Below, in pieces: positions 31,464-42,000 of a DNA stretch of 64,000 bases (the stretch's first letter is position 1; each line of letters starts with the position of its first letter). The position numbers and the translations under genes were made by a program. Location of the stretch: positions 1,736,001 to 1,800,000 of the forward strand of contig JANTUC010000002.1 in NCBI GenBank assembly GCA_026873275.1, given 5' to 3'. Under the pieces are notes generated by a model. That model ran no database searches and had not been told where the DNA came from. It saw nothing but the letters and a program-made list of their open reading frames with translations. This DNA comes from Pseudopithomyces maydicus. Lineage: Eukaryota; Ascomycota; Dothideomycetes; Pleosporales; Didymosphaeriaceae.

Positions 31464-32247
31464 GCGGCTATTGTCAGGCTAGCCAGCCAGTCTTAGGAGA
31501 CAATTGACTACCAACGATTTTACAGAGCGAAGGATTACGAGGACAGGAACAGGGAAGGGCAGGATGTTACACAGATGATGGATAAGTGGGACATGTATTG
31601 GCCGCCCTGGGATATGCCCAAGGCGATTGGTGGACTTGATGATGATGATGAAAGAGTGTACCTATCATGGCTGGATGCAATATCTACGGACAGGCTCGGA
31701 AGGCTTGAGACGACTACTTGGGGTGATGGCTGTGAACTTCACATGGGGGAGCAGTGCAGAAGCCGAAGAGAAGAGCACGGAGCGTCCTCGAGGCGCGAGA
31801 GAGGCGTGCGATGTTCGTATAGCAATATAATTATCCAGATCAATGGTGCTGTCGTTGTCATGTTTGATGTTGGTGAGTGTGGTGCGATGACGTCCCAGCG
31901 GCCCAGCCACAAGCCGCCCGCGGTCAACCGTTTTAGGCCCGGCTCGTATTCGGCTCAACCTCCTGCGCTTTGTGATTTGATCGATGCGGCTTGCATCACT
32001 ACCGATAATCCATTGGGTCCAACGTGGCATACCGCCGCCCGCATCTTCGCAATTGAGGCCCATGGCCCACGACTATGAGAGCTGGCTAATTACTAGAGGC
32101 CCTCGGTGCGCACGCTGAAAACCCGCTCTCCTGTTGACAGCCGCGCGCGCTGCCTCCCTCGCTCACCGGCACCGCCAGACCGTCTGCATCTGCACCTGCA
32201 ACACTCGGACCTCTCCACCTGCCGGCTTGAGCCTGCAAAAAGTAAGC
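31464..32247. other. Intergenic
   Basis: About 780 bp: 3' region of the upstream gene and leader of TCO89. An ORF at 31575-32078 has no recognisable domain. A donor-like GTAAGC sits just 5' of the TCO89 ATG, so the leader might be spliced. Confidence 0.45.
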
Positions 32248-33966
32248 ATGGCCTCGTCTGCAGATGCTCAGCCGCGACGGCCGCCTCCAATGGCCCGCCA
32301 ATCCTCCACATCGTCGCAACTGTCGCATTCGCCCTCGGAAACGTCACAACACAAAGCCAAGGCCCCGCGCAAGCACGTCGTGGGCGGAAGCCGCATGCAG
32401 AGAAATCACTCCTTCGGCACCAACCTCAACAAACTGAGCAAGCAGGCCCAAGCCCAGGCCCAGGCTCAGGCTCAGGCTCCCGGCGGCGACGGCAACCCCC
32501 AGAAGCACCATCGCCGCGCGCTGTCCGGCAACTCGACCTCTGCGCCCAGCAGCCCCCGTCCAGGCATCAAGCGCAATGCTTCCGCCGGTGCTGTCTTGAG
32601 GGTCGGCAAGCACGGGCACGCCAACATCCGCAAGAACCACTCGAGCAGCCATCTGCCGCGCGAAGGCGGCTCGAAACCCGCCCTCAAGTCGTCCAAGAGC
32701 GAGATCGCGCCGCCGAAGCGCTCGCTGATCAACCCGGACAGGACACGCGAACCGTCGCCTGACGAACACCCCACGGTGCATTTCGACGTGGCAGAGGAAG
32801 AAGGGCAGGAGGACGGCTGGACCGAGGAAAGCGCGTCCCAGTCACCCACCACCACCCGCTCCAACACGCGCTCCAACTCGGTCGTCCTGGACCCGCACAG
32901 AGCCGCCGACGACAGAATGGGCGGCATCATGCGAGCAGAGGCAGCCGAACAGCACGTCCCAGGCGCTGCAGGCATCTCCGGGCGAGCTCTCCCCGACCGA
33001 ACACTGTCACGGCGCCAGTCGAACGGCAGCAGCTCGCACCAACACACGCACTCGCGACCGGCCGATGCCGACATGATCACCTCGCGCCTTCTGCAGCGCA
33101 GCTCGCAGCATCACATTGCTCCACAGATGTCTAACGTTGCGGCGACGGTGGTGTCGACCCAGCATGAGCCGCGTGAGTTGAGCCAGAGCGCAGGCTCCAC
33201 GCTGGCCGACACGCCTGGCCGGGAGCTGATTTCGCGTTTCATCGATGGAGATGGTTCCGCAGGTACGCCAAACAGCAGCTTCTTGCCGTCGCGAAACGGC
33301 GCGCACGCGTCTAGCAGCAGCACGGGCAACCTCAAAAGAAACAAATCCATGCCAAACGTTGCCGATGAAGAGACGCCGCCGACGCGAACCCCACGCCGAT
33401 CCGGCACCAGCACGCCCACCGACCTGCCTCCGTCGCGGACACAGCAGAAGCTAATGCTTCAGCGGGCGTCTTCCGCCATTGAGCCGCAAAAGCTGATCCC
33501 TTCAATCTTACCCCGGACGGGTGGGCCCACAGCACTCTACTCGGGAATGACCTACACGGCCAACGGCGAGGGTCGCCTCGACCCTCGCCTCCAACAGCAA
33601 TTCAATCATGTCTCTGTGGAGTACAATGTAGTGCGAAGGTATCGCAATCCGCTTGTTGAGGCCATTGTTCGTATTGAGCAGATACCCGGGACTCCACGCA
33701 AAACTCGCGCGTCGAGGGCGTCTAGCACCAACGGGTTCGTCAATGTGCACGGCAGCAGCAGCCTGAGCACAAGTTACCACGATGAAACGGAGGGTTCCGC
33801 CAGCCGAAGGTCACGAGTCAGCTTCGAGAATGGGCGCAACAGTCGCGACGAGGGGGATGTGGAAGGCAGACAGAGCTTCGAGAGCGACAACGGCAGGATC
33901 CGTAACGAGGCAGAAGAATTATGTCGACGGCTGTGGGAGAGCCAAGAGGTAGTGGAGCACGACTGA
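32248..33966 (+). CDS. TORC1 subunit TCO89-like protein
   Basis: A single-exon protein of 572 aa from the ATG at 32248. Largely disordered, Ser/Thr/Arg-rich, with GGSRMQRNHSFGTNLNKLSK near the N-terminus. The family signature is the region RTQQKLMLQRASSAIEPQKL, followed by LPRTGGPTALYSGMTY, LDPRLQQQFNHVSVEYNVVRRYRNP and a helix ending in IEQIPGTP, which matches fungal TCO89 (PF10452-like). TCO89 is a fungal subunit of the TORC1 kinase complex at the vacuole, involved in growth and nutrient signalling. A QAQAQAQAQAQ run at about residues 66-77 comes from a hexamer repeat. Orthology is inferred from motif recognition only. Confidence 0.78.
   Translation: MASSADAQPRRPPPMARQSSTSSQLSHSPSETSQHKAKAPRKHVVGGSRMQRNHSFGTNLNKLSKQAQAQAQAQAQAPGGDGNPQKHHRRALSGNSTSAPSSPRPGIKRNASAGAVLRVGKHGHANIRKNHSSSHLPREGGSKPALKSSKSEIAPPKRSLINPDRTREPSPDEHPTVHFDVAEEEGQEDGWTEESASQSPTTTRSNTRSNSVVLDPHRAADDRMGGIMRAEAAEQHVPGAAGISGRALPDRTLSRRQSNGSSSHQHTHSRPADADMITSRLLQRSSQHHIAPQMSNVAATVVSTQHEPRELSQSAGSTLADTPGRELISRFIDGDGSAGTPNSSFLPSRNGAHASSSSTGNLKRNKSMPNVADEETPPTRTPRRSGTSTPTDLPPSRTQQKLMLQRASSAIEPQKLIPSILPRTGGPTALYSGMTYTANGEGRLDPRLQQQFNHVSVEYNVVRRYRNPLVEAIVRIEQIPGTPRKTRASRASSTNGFVNVHGSSSLSTSYHDETEGSASRRSRVSFENGRNSRDEGDVEGRQSFESDNGRIRNEAEELCRRLWESQEVVEHD
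32443..32478 (+). repeat. Coding hexamer repeat (CAGGCN), Gln-Ala run
   Basis: Six tandem CAR-GCN codon pairs inside the TCO89-like gene, likely length-variable between strains. Confidence 0.8.
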
Positions 33967-35343
33967 TCTTCTCACACGTGGCGCGGTGAGACAGCCAACA
34001 AAGAGTGAGTTGTCTCTGTTCGCATCACCTAATGGATTGCTGTTTTTGCTTTTCCGCCTACGCCTACGGTCGGCGCACCTGCAAGCGCCACAAGAGGCTT
34101 TTTTTTTTTTTTTTCGGAATGGGGGTGTTGGGACTCGGGCTGGTGTTGGTGGGTACTGGGCTACAATGGTGCATGCAAGGCAAAGCCCAGCACGTAGCAA
34201 TTTTTCTTTCTTTGCATTGTATCATACTCATTACGGCGGGCGGCATTGCTAGGGGCTTCACATGGAAGAAAGGAGCGGCACACGAAGCGGTTCCAGAGCA
34301 GTGATGTCGGCGTGCCTACTGGACTACCGGTTTGGCGGCAATAAGGGCCAGGATTGGACTATAGCCAATGAAGATGATGAGCCGGGCGTGTCTGCTGGCA
34401 ATTTCTTCCTCTTTTCAAGCATGACTCCGAGCCTGCTGCTGTTGGCATTGTCTGGGGCTGCCATTTGTCACGCAATAATGGGTGTTCTCGGTAGACGAGG
34501 TGGAGCAAGTTTAGAGCCTGGCTGGCTGGTGGCTGAGGCATTCACCGTCTGACCGCCAAGGTGCTGCGACACAAGACGCCCCAGCACCGAGCAGGTTCTC
34601 GCGCGCGCAGACACGACAGGCTGTCACGGGTGGGCAGCGGAGCGCAACCTCGAGTGGCTAGCGGGTGGGACGGTCTCTGTGCACGTCTTGGAGCAGGTCT
34701 CGGGGCAGGTTTGCTGGTGCCACGGGCCAGCGCATGGCAGCAGACGGTGAAAAGTGGATTGCGGAGGGAAACATCGGGCGTGGATGCAGATCTGGAGAGG
34801 CGGAGGCAAAACATCGGGCAGTTTCGCCGCAGGCGTGGTGGTGAGCGGCCGTGGTTCAGCGGCTGTCACTGCGGAAATTTCAGCACCGTCAGCGAGCGAT
34901 CACCTGCGGGCTTCCGCCAGGCACAGTCCCGCAGGCCGGGCGCCTTTGACGGCCTTGTGCAGCTTGCAGGGCTGGCGTTGGCTAGCGCCGCGCCGGGGGG
35001 TCGTGGAGCGAAATTAGACGGGAGATTGCACACCTCATTAAAGCTCGAGGCCCGCCCGCGCCGCTGTTTCTCTTCTCAAACGCCCAGCAGGTTTCCAACC
35101 CAGTCAGTCCTTACAAACAAAACACTTTCACGGCCCACCCGCCGCCACGCTCCTTGCAGCCTCAGTGTCTCTCTCTGTCTCTCTCGTGCTATAAGCATTG
35201 CCGCCCGCACATCCATCGACAGCCTCCAGTCGCTCTCTGCCTCGTCGTCAACACACCAACAACAACAGCAACTTGTCGCAAGCCTCGTGCACCGCTCTTT
35301 CTCCAACTACAACACCAGCAACAGAACAGCAACCGCCGTCACA
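33967..35343. other. Intergenic / promoter of GPI wall protein
   Basis: About 1.4 kb. Contains a T18 run near 34100 and, before 35344, CT-rich tracts (TCTCTCTCTGTCTCTCTC) and CAACAACAACAGCAAC. Pyrimidine and CAA-rich leaders are typical of strongly expressed fungal genes. The long open frame 34561-35343 continuous with the next gene is leader, not protein. Confidence 0.5.
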
Positions 35344-35721
35344 ATGCGCTCTTTCCAGTCCGTCCTCTTCTTCCTTGCTGCGCTTGTCGCATTCGCATTC
35401 GCCCAGGACACCCAGTCCTACGACGCGACCGTCTACGTGACCAGCACCATCTACAAGGTCAACACCGTCACCCTCTCCAGCTCGCCCGCCTACGAGGTCG
35501 CCAACTCGACCACCACCATTGCGCCCTCGGTCCCCTCCGGCGGTGCCTCCTACTCTGTCCCTGCCAACAGCACTGCGCCCTACCCGACCAACTCTGGTGC
35601 CAGCTCTGGCTCTCCTCCCGCGCCCACCACCTCCGACTTCCCCGGCGCCGCCTCTGGCCTCTCCGCCAACGGCGCCATGATCGCCATGGTCGCCGCCGCC
35701 CTCAGCTTCCTCGCTCTATGA
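35344..35721 (+). CDS. Small GPI-anchored cell-wall protein
   Basis: A 125-residue protein from the ATG at 35344. Residues 1-20 are a signal peptide (FLAALVAFAFAQ). The mature part is Ser/Thr/Pro-rich with YDATVYVTSTIYKVNTVTL near the start, a motif style common in abundant fungal wall proteins. The last 22 residues are hydrophobic after a small-residue cluster (GAASGLSANGA), fitting GPI attachment. Codons are strongly C-ending, unlike most neighbours, which together with the pyrimidine-rich leader suggests high expression. No cysteines. Likely structural component of the wall; exact role unknown. Confidence 0.85.
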   Translation: MRSFQSVLFFLAALVAFAFAQDTQSYDATVYVTSTIYKVNTVTLSSSPAYEVANSTTTIAPSVPSGGASYSVPANSTAPYPTNSGASSGSPPAPTTSDFPGAASGLSANGAMIAMVAAALSFLAL

Positions 35722-38700
35722 CCGCCTAGCGCGCAGTAGTCCCTCTCTGCGACCACGTACCTCCGCTTCTCGCATCATCGACTGGTGCTCGTCTATGATA
35801 CCCCTCTTGCCCATCACTCTGGAAGCGAAGCGAAGCGCCGGGCCCCGCATTGAGCTTGCTCGCCCTGTCCGGTTCATTTACGCATCACGAAGCCTACCTG
35901 TCCGAGCCATCTTTCTTGCTCGGCACACTTCACTCGTTCATACCCTTCGACTCTGCATACACCCCTTGCGTACATTCAAACTTGGCAACTCCGGTACCTT
36001 CTTTGTAATCTTCTCGAACAAACTCTTCTTACGAATATGATGCCGGATCTTGTATACCCACATTCCTTTTGTTGTTGTTGCGAGTCGAGTCGCGCCCCTT
36101 TTATTTTTGCCCACGGCAAAATAATTTCTAGTCATTCGTTACGCGGGGGAGACCACCGTTCCCCCCCAATTTCTCTTTTTTTTGGATTTTGACAAAACTT
36201 GGTGGAGGGATTTGTTGGTCGCAGGACGCTGCTTTCGCAACCTTCTTCTTCTGACTACCTACTTCTCTGGTGGAGCTGGAGTTTGGAGATACCCCTTTTG
36301 TGTGCCTTTTATATTTTGTTTCTCCTGTTTGCGGTGGAGGATTTGGGTGGCATTTTGCATGCGCGCGCATGGAAGGGGAAGGAACATGTTGACATGCTTT
36401 GAACAGACGAACACTGCAGTGGACGTATCGTACGCACTGTGCAACTTCTATGTAGCCAAATAACAATCATGTGCTGAAGAAACATGTACATTCTTGCCTC
36501 ATCATATTGTGATGTCTGAAATTCGCCCACCTCCTACATGTGCACATGGGTTCGAAATGAAACCAATTCCACTCAAATTCAGTAATATCCAATCCATGAA
36601 CCACCAAGCATTCCCGTCTTCGCTCTCACCTCACGAACCTCGTTGGAACTTGGACCCCTCGGCCCCCTTCTCCACTTTTCCCGCTTCGCGCTCACCACCC
36701 TATTCGCCCTTCGGCCCCCGTCCCCCATTCCGTTCGCGCCCAGCCGGTGCGAAATTTCGATCATCAGGGTTCTCTGGGGTTAGCGTTGGTGTGCTTAGCG
36801 CAGCATAAGCGCCGGCCCGCGTGGTCTTGGGCTGGTGGGATTTCTAGCGCGAAAATGGACAAGAAGGGTAAAGAGAGGCGAGGACAAAGGTCGGTCTGTA
36901 GGATAGGAAGAAAGGCCAAGGGAATGGAGGCTTTTTTTTTTTTTAGGGGGAAGAAATTTCTTTGAGGCAAAAAGAGAGAAAAATAGCACTGCAGATATTT
37001 TTGGTTGGGATGTAGAGACGGAGCCTAGAATGCGTATCCACTAATAGACAGAGAAGAAGTGGAGTGAAAGAATCGCATTGTTTGCCGTCTCACATAAAGA
37101 ATGAGAAGGAAAATTTTTCCCTTGTTCGCGTTTCAATGGGACTGAACTGACTACTTACCTAACGGCAGTTCTCGAGGCCTAGATTGTTTATCGAAAACTT
37201 TCCATCCGTCTCAAACATGCGTTTGCACAGCTACCCTCTGTGGTCCAAACCTCTACCGAATCTTGGTCGCCTTGGGTTCTTCCCTCCTGACTCGCAGCAA
37301 CCTCACGGCACCCACCTCAAATAGGCAGCGCACAACCGAAATTACAAAATCGGTTGCCCGGGTGAACGAGTCGCGATCCCCTTCGCCCTCTTTACGCCTG
37401 CCAGATTGATTGCGCTGGGTGGATACGTATATATTGCGCCGGAACTTCTGCATGAATGTCGCCGCTGCTTATGGGCGCGTTCGCGGTGGAGACACTGTCA
37501 GCCTGGGACCACGGCGCCGGGCGAAGGATTCGAGAAGAAAAGAATTGAATGGGGCGCGGAACGGGGGCGAAGGAGAGTAGGGCCGATTATCGGCCGTGCA
37601 TGGTTTGGGTCCAGTTGCGTCGAGTTGAGTTGGGGGCGGGCTATACGAGTAGGGTACCACTGAATGGCGTGGAGGAAAGTGAAGAGACCAAGTTGTATGC
37701 ATATGCCGCCATGCTATACGATGCGATGTGTCAAGTCACGTCTTTTGCGAATCAAGCATGGCGTCTGGAGCGCAGCGGTCTCGACTCGTCACGTCACGTC
37801 GCATCATGTCACAGTGGAATTGCCTGCACCACCCTTCCGACTTCTCCTTTTATCAAGCGCACACCTCACCAGGACCAATGTCTCAGATCCATTCCGATCT
37901 CACACACCAACGTGAATCCCGACAACCTGTTCGCACGTGGCGGCGCCCGTCCGTAAAAGTGGGCGACGGACCACCCGTGCACGCCACACCCCTTCGTCGC
38001 GTGCGTGCAGCCAGGCTCGCGGAGTGTGCTCCGGACTTCGTGATCTGAGGCATGCGCAGCGCGTACCTGCGTCGCCTGGCTTTACCACCACTGCCTCACC
38101 ATGGTGAATGTCCACGGACGTGTTTGACCATGTTTGGTGGTGGTGTGTTGGAGGCATCCGGCTGTCCGGCGGCCAGATAGAGTGGGTGGTGCATGGTACT
38201 GAACGCGCTGCGCTGGTGATACAGCGGTTGGTCTTACGTAGCTGGCGCGTAGAGTTGTGTTTTCTGATATTCTTCCATGTGAGTCAGCTCGGCGCGCAGG
38301 AAGAATTGACATGCCGCGTTGCTCATGAGATGACTGAGCTGACGAATGCTTGTTGGACACTTCCGCTGCGATTGTGTGCTGACGGGCTGGCGTGGGCCGC
38401 CGGATCGAACCCGACGGGTACGGGAGCGCTCGCGTATACTAATCCCCTTGCATCCGCGCCTCTTCTCGTGTATAAGCTGACCTTTGGTTCTTAATTTGGT
38501 GTTGCGAGGCGTTGCCACGCACTCTTGTATCACTGCTACGATACTTCGCTCGGTCCTTGCGTTGTACAACATTGCTCACGTCTCAGCTTGGGGCGTCAGC
38601 GATTGGGATGTTGCGACCCGACATCGAGCGAGGTCGCCGTCTAAAAAAATTCCAGTGTTGGATTATGAAAGAAGGCGGATGGGCAGCCTCAAGTCCATCG

Positions 38701-39093
38701 GCATGCGTCGAAATAGAGTTGCAGCTGCGATTGACCGTTAAGGGTCGTCCCTTCTGCGGGACCCACTTTCGCTCAGGGGTGCGTGCAGTTCCCCGCGCGA
38801 ACACGCGTCACTCTGCGTCGGTGTGGAGAGGCGACCTTTTTGCTTGACGTTAGCACAAGTGCTCTGCAAGGATACACGTTTCTTTAAGCCTGTGGGAATC
38901 AGCGAGATAGATTCTGTGCTATGGGTGCTGAGGCGTTCTTAGGTATCATGATTATACTGTAACGATGCAGTACCACGTGCGAAGCGCAACGATGAGTGGG
39001 TCCCAAAAGGTGTCTGTTGATGCTTTAGAAAAACATCATTTTGCAGAAAGTTTGCTAATTTGCACAAAATATAATTTCAAGGTTACTGCTACA
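35722..39093. other. Longest gene-poor stretch, 3.4 kb
   Basis: No gene could be supported on either strand. ORFs such as 36494-36808, 37549-37956 and 38108-38494 overlap in several frames, lack domains and have poor start contexts. Poly-T/poly-A runs occur near 36175 and 36930. A T-arm-like GGGTTCGATCC on the minus strand near 38410 does not fold into a tRNA. Probably UTRs and regulatory DNA, or an unrecognised long non-coding transcript. Confidence 0.45.
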
Positions 39094-42000
39094 TCACCCC
39101 CAGAGACTGTCTCCTTGGTGCTTACGTTTCCCATCATTCTCATCCCCAAACTCCCCTGCGTCAAGCATCCTCTGGAATTCCTCTTCCCCTAGCCTGTCTG
39201 TTCTCGCTTCGTCCATCACTCTTCTCTTCTGTTTCGTTTCCCCATTCCCATTCCCAAAATCACCCTCATCCAGCATCCTTTGAAGTTCCTCTTCTCCTAC
39301 CCTATGCCCATATAGTCGCTGTTCTCTCTCCTCTTCCAACCTCGCTCTTGCCCTCATCTCCCTAATATCGCTACTGTCAAGTCTCTTCAACTCTTCCCTT
39401 TGTGACTCCGCATCAAGACGATGCCTTACTTCACGGTCCTGTATTAACCGTGTAGACTCTTCCTCGGAGACAGGATACGGTAGCATTGTATCAGGATCTA
39501 TCGTGGAATCCCCGATAGGGCCAGCTCCTCCCCACATGGTCCATGAGTGCGTATCTTCATGCTCGCGTAAGAGGCGCATCGTGGCGAACGTAAGATGACA
39601 GGAGTGGTCCTCTTTGTTGCGGCACCGATATAGAACGCCGGGGACTGCAGGGGTGTTGTCCTCCGGGCTTGGTGCAACTTCGCTGGGATGGTGCACTGGG
39701 ATTGAATTGGAGGGCCGGACATGGTCTGGGGCAAGACTGAGACCCGAGGAGGCCGCGGGGAGATCATGCCGAAGATCTGGTAGGAATGGGCTTGAACCTT
39801 GAGTGGGAGAAGTGGAAACGGTGGATGTCGAACCAAACTGAAGTGAGCGCTTATGCCTAGACATCCTCGGACCTTTCGGTGGGAGTCTACTGCCAAGATT
39901 ATTTGTGTCATTAGTTTTTTTACCGCGATATGGGGATATGGGAGAGTAGGATACACCGAAGGCACGTTTAGGTCGTGGTGATGGTGCCGGTTGAATTGGT
40001 AGTGGCTGAGACACTGGAGTTGACATCATGTGTGAATGACCACCTACTGGTGCTATGAACGGGTCTATACGTGATACCATTGATGATTGACTGCTCGGCC
40101 CTCTTCGTGGCCATTTTTTTGACGCTCTCCGTATCCCCCTTCGTGACCATCTGTACAAGTCTGCGCGTGGTCCTGTGGGTGCAGAGATGGGAATTTCTGT
40201 ATTGGTAGTTGCAGGCGTTTTAGCTACAATTCCAGAGTCGGGCAGGTCATTCAGGAAATCCAAAGGATCATCTGCGTCGCCTAGGAATCCCATATCGTTA
40301 TCTTTCCGTTCCTGGTCAGTCCTATTTTGTTCCAACCATTGGAGGTATTTAGAATGTCTCCTTTCTCCCTCCTGAATTGCCTGATCGGTATCATGCTGCG
40401 TCTTCTGGATAGGCAAATGCACGACTGGACTTATTTCTAAAGGCGATCCTGTAGATACGAAAGAAGTCCCAAAGCCAGTGGTTCCTGCGGGATGAGGCGG
40501 TGTAGCGAACGTAAAAGGTGAGTTAGAACTTGTGAACGTTGGAAGAGTACCTCCATGGGTAAACATAAGCTGGTTTGTCTGGTTGGCTGGAGCATATGCT
40601 GGTGGTCTTGTTGGAGGGTTAAACCCTATTATGGGCGAGCTCACTATAGAGCTCTGATCCATAGAAAATGATTCTTTCTCGGGTTCTTGACTTAAAAGAT
40701 TGTTGGCTCCGGTACCTGTTGATGGTGTGTACCCAATCAATGGCCCGAAACCGATTCTATCTTTACCTGGGTTGAACAGGCCAGTCTGTGCGGGAGCTGC
40801 CGGTGTACCACCCACTGATGCAATACCGGCCGCCGGGCCGAATCTTATGGCATCTTTTCCTGCATCGAAAGTACCTGATATCGAGTCAGGTGGGATTGCG
40901 CCAAAAGGCACTCTTGCTCCTTTGACCGCAGCTGTGGACGACACACTGGACTGACGCTGCTGCCCTAACCCAATATCTTTTGCCCCGGATGAACCAGTAT
41001 CAGTGCCAAATTTTTGCCTAGAAGTTCCTGAAGCAGTGAAATTTGATGTTCGTGGAGGGCGCGGTGCCTCTGCCAAGTGTGCTTTACTTGCCTCTGCCCT
41101 CTGCCTCTCCAGCTCGGTCTGCTTTTGGATGAGTAGCGCAAGGGATTGAGCCTTCTCTTTGGCCAGTGCTGTCGCGTGTGCAGCCCGCTCTTGGGCAAGC
41201 GTTGAAGCTGTTTGGAGTCTATCTTGATCCCGTTCTCGCTCATATTCAAGCCTCTCGTTCTCTATCTGCCTTTTCAAATTTGCTTGCTCCATTAGAGATT
41301 TCTCAAGAAGAGCTTGTACATCTTTAAGGGATGATTGCTCAGTACTAGCATCAGCCCCAGTGCCCGTGAGTGTAAAACCTTCCTGACCTTTCTTCTTCTC
41401 TCCTTCTTCTCTCTCGTCTTGCTGACCCCTACTATCATCGGTACTATTACCCCCCTCATCTCCCTTATCCCCAATCCCACCCTCCGCAGTTATACCTTCA
41501 CATCCACTCTCCCAGTCCCGAAGAATTCCTTTCCACGTCTCTATATTCTGGTCCAACCTATCATCATTCTCCCGTTCTTCAAACACCTTATGTAGTATAT
41601 CACCATGTTCGTGTACCAGCTCGCCACGCTCAATCACCAGCTTTCCCTGTTGATTTACCAACCGTCCCTGATCATCCAAAAGCTGTCCAATCTCATTTGT
41701 CAGCCGCCCCGCCGTATTCACGCGCTTTCCCTCATCATTTACAAAATACCCATCGCGGTGTCGATGAATTAGCGGAGGGCCTAATGTCTGACGTACAGGC
41801 GGACCAGTGATGTGAACACGGCCGCCAGAAAGTCGAATTTCGTGTTGACCTTGGCGATTGGGGGTAGGAGGTTGAACGAGGCCGCTTGTAGGTCGTGATA
41901 GAGATGTGGAGAGAGGTTTTATATCGGAGCGATCATTAGAATGTTTACCAGAGCGAGATGTAATAATCATAGGGTCTTTAGGCCCTGAAGGTGGTGGTGG

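Noticed and set aside
34561..35343. 260-codon upstream extension of the GPI wall protein
   Set aside because: The signal peptide starts exactly at the ATG 35344 and the upstream part is CT- and CAA-rich leader without protein features.
36494..36808. Pro/Ser-rich ORF of 104 codons
   Set aside because: No signal, domain or splice support; overlapped by open frames on the other strand in low-complexity sequence.
38395..38430. tRNA T-arm-like GGGTTCGATCC on the minus strand
   Set aside because: The five-base T stem does not pair around the loop and no D or anticodon arm could be built.
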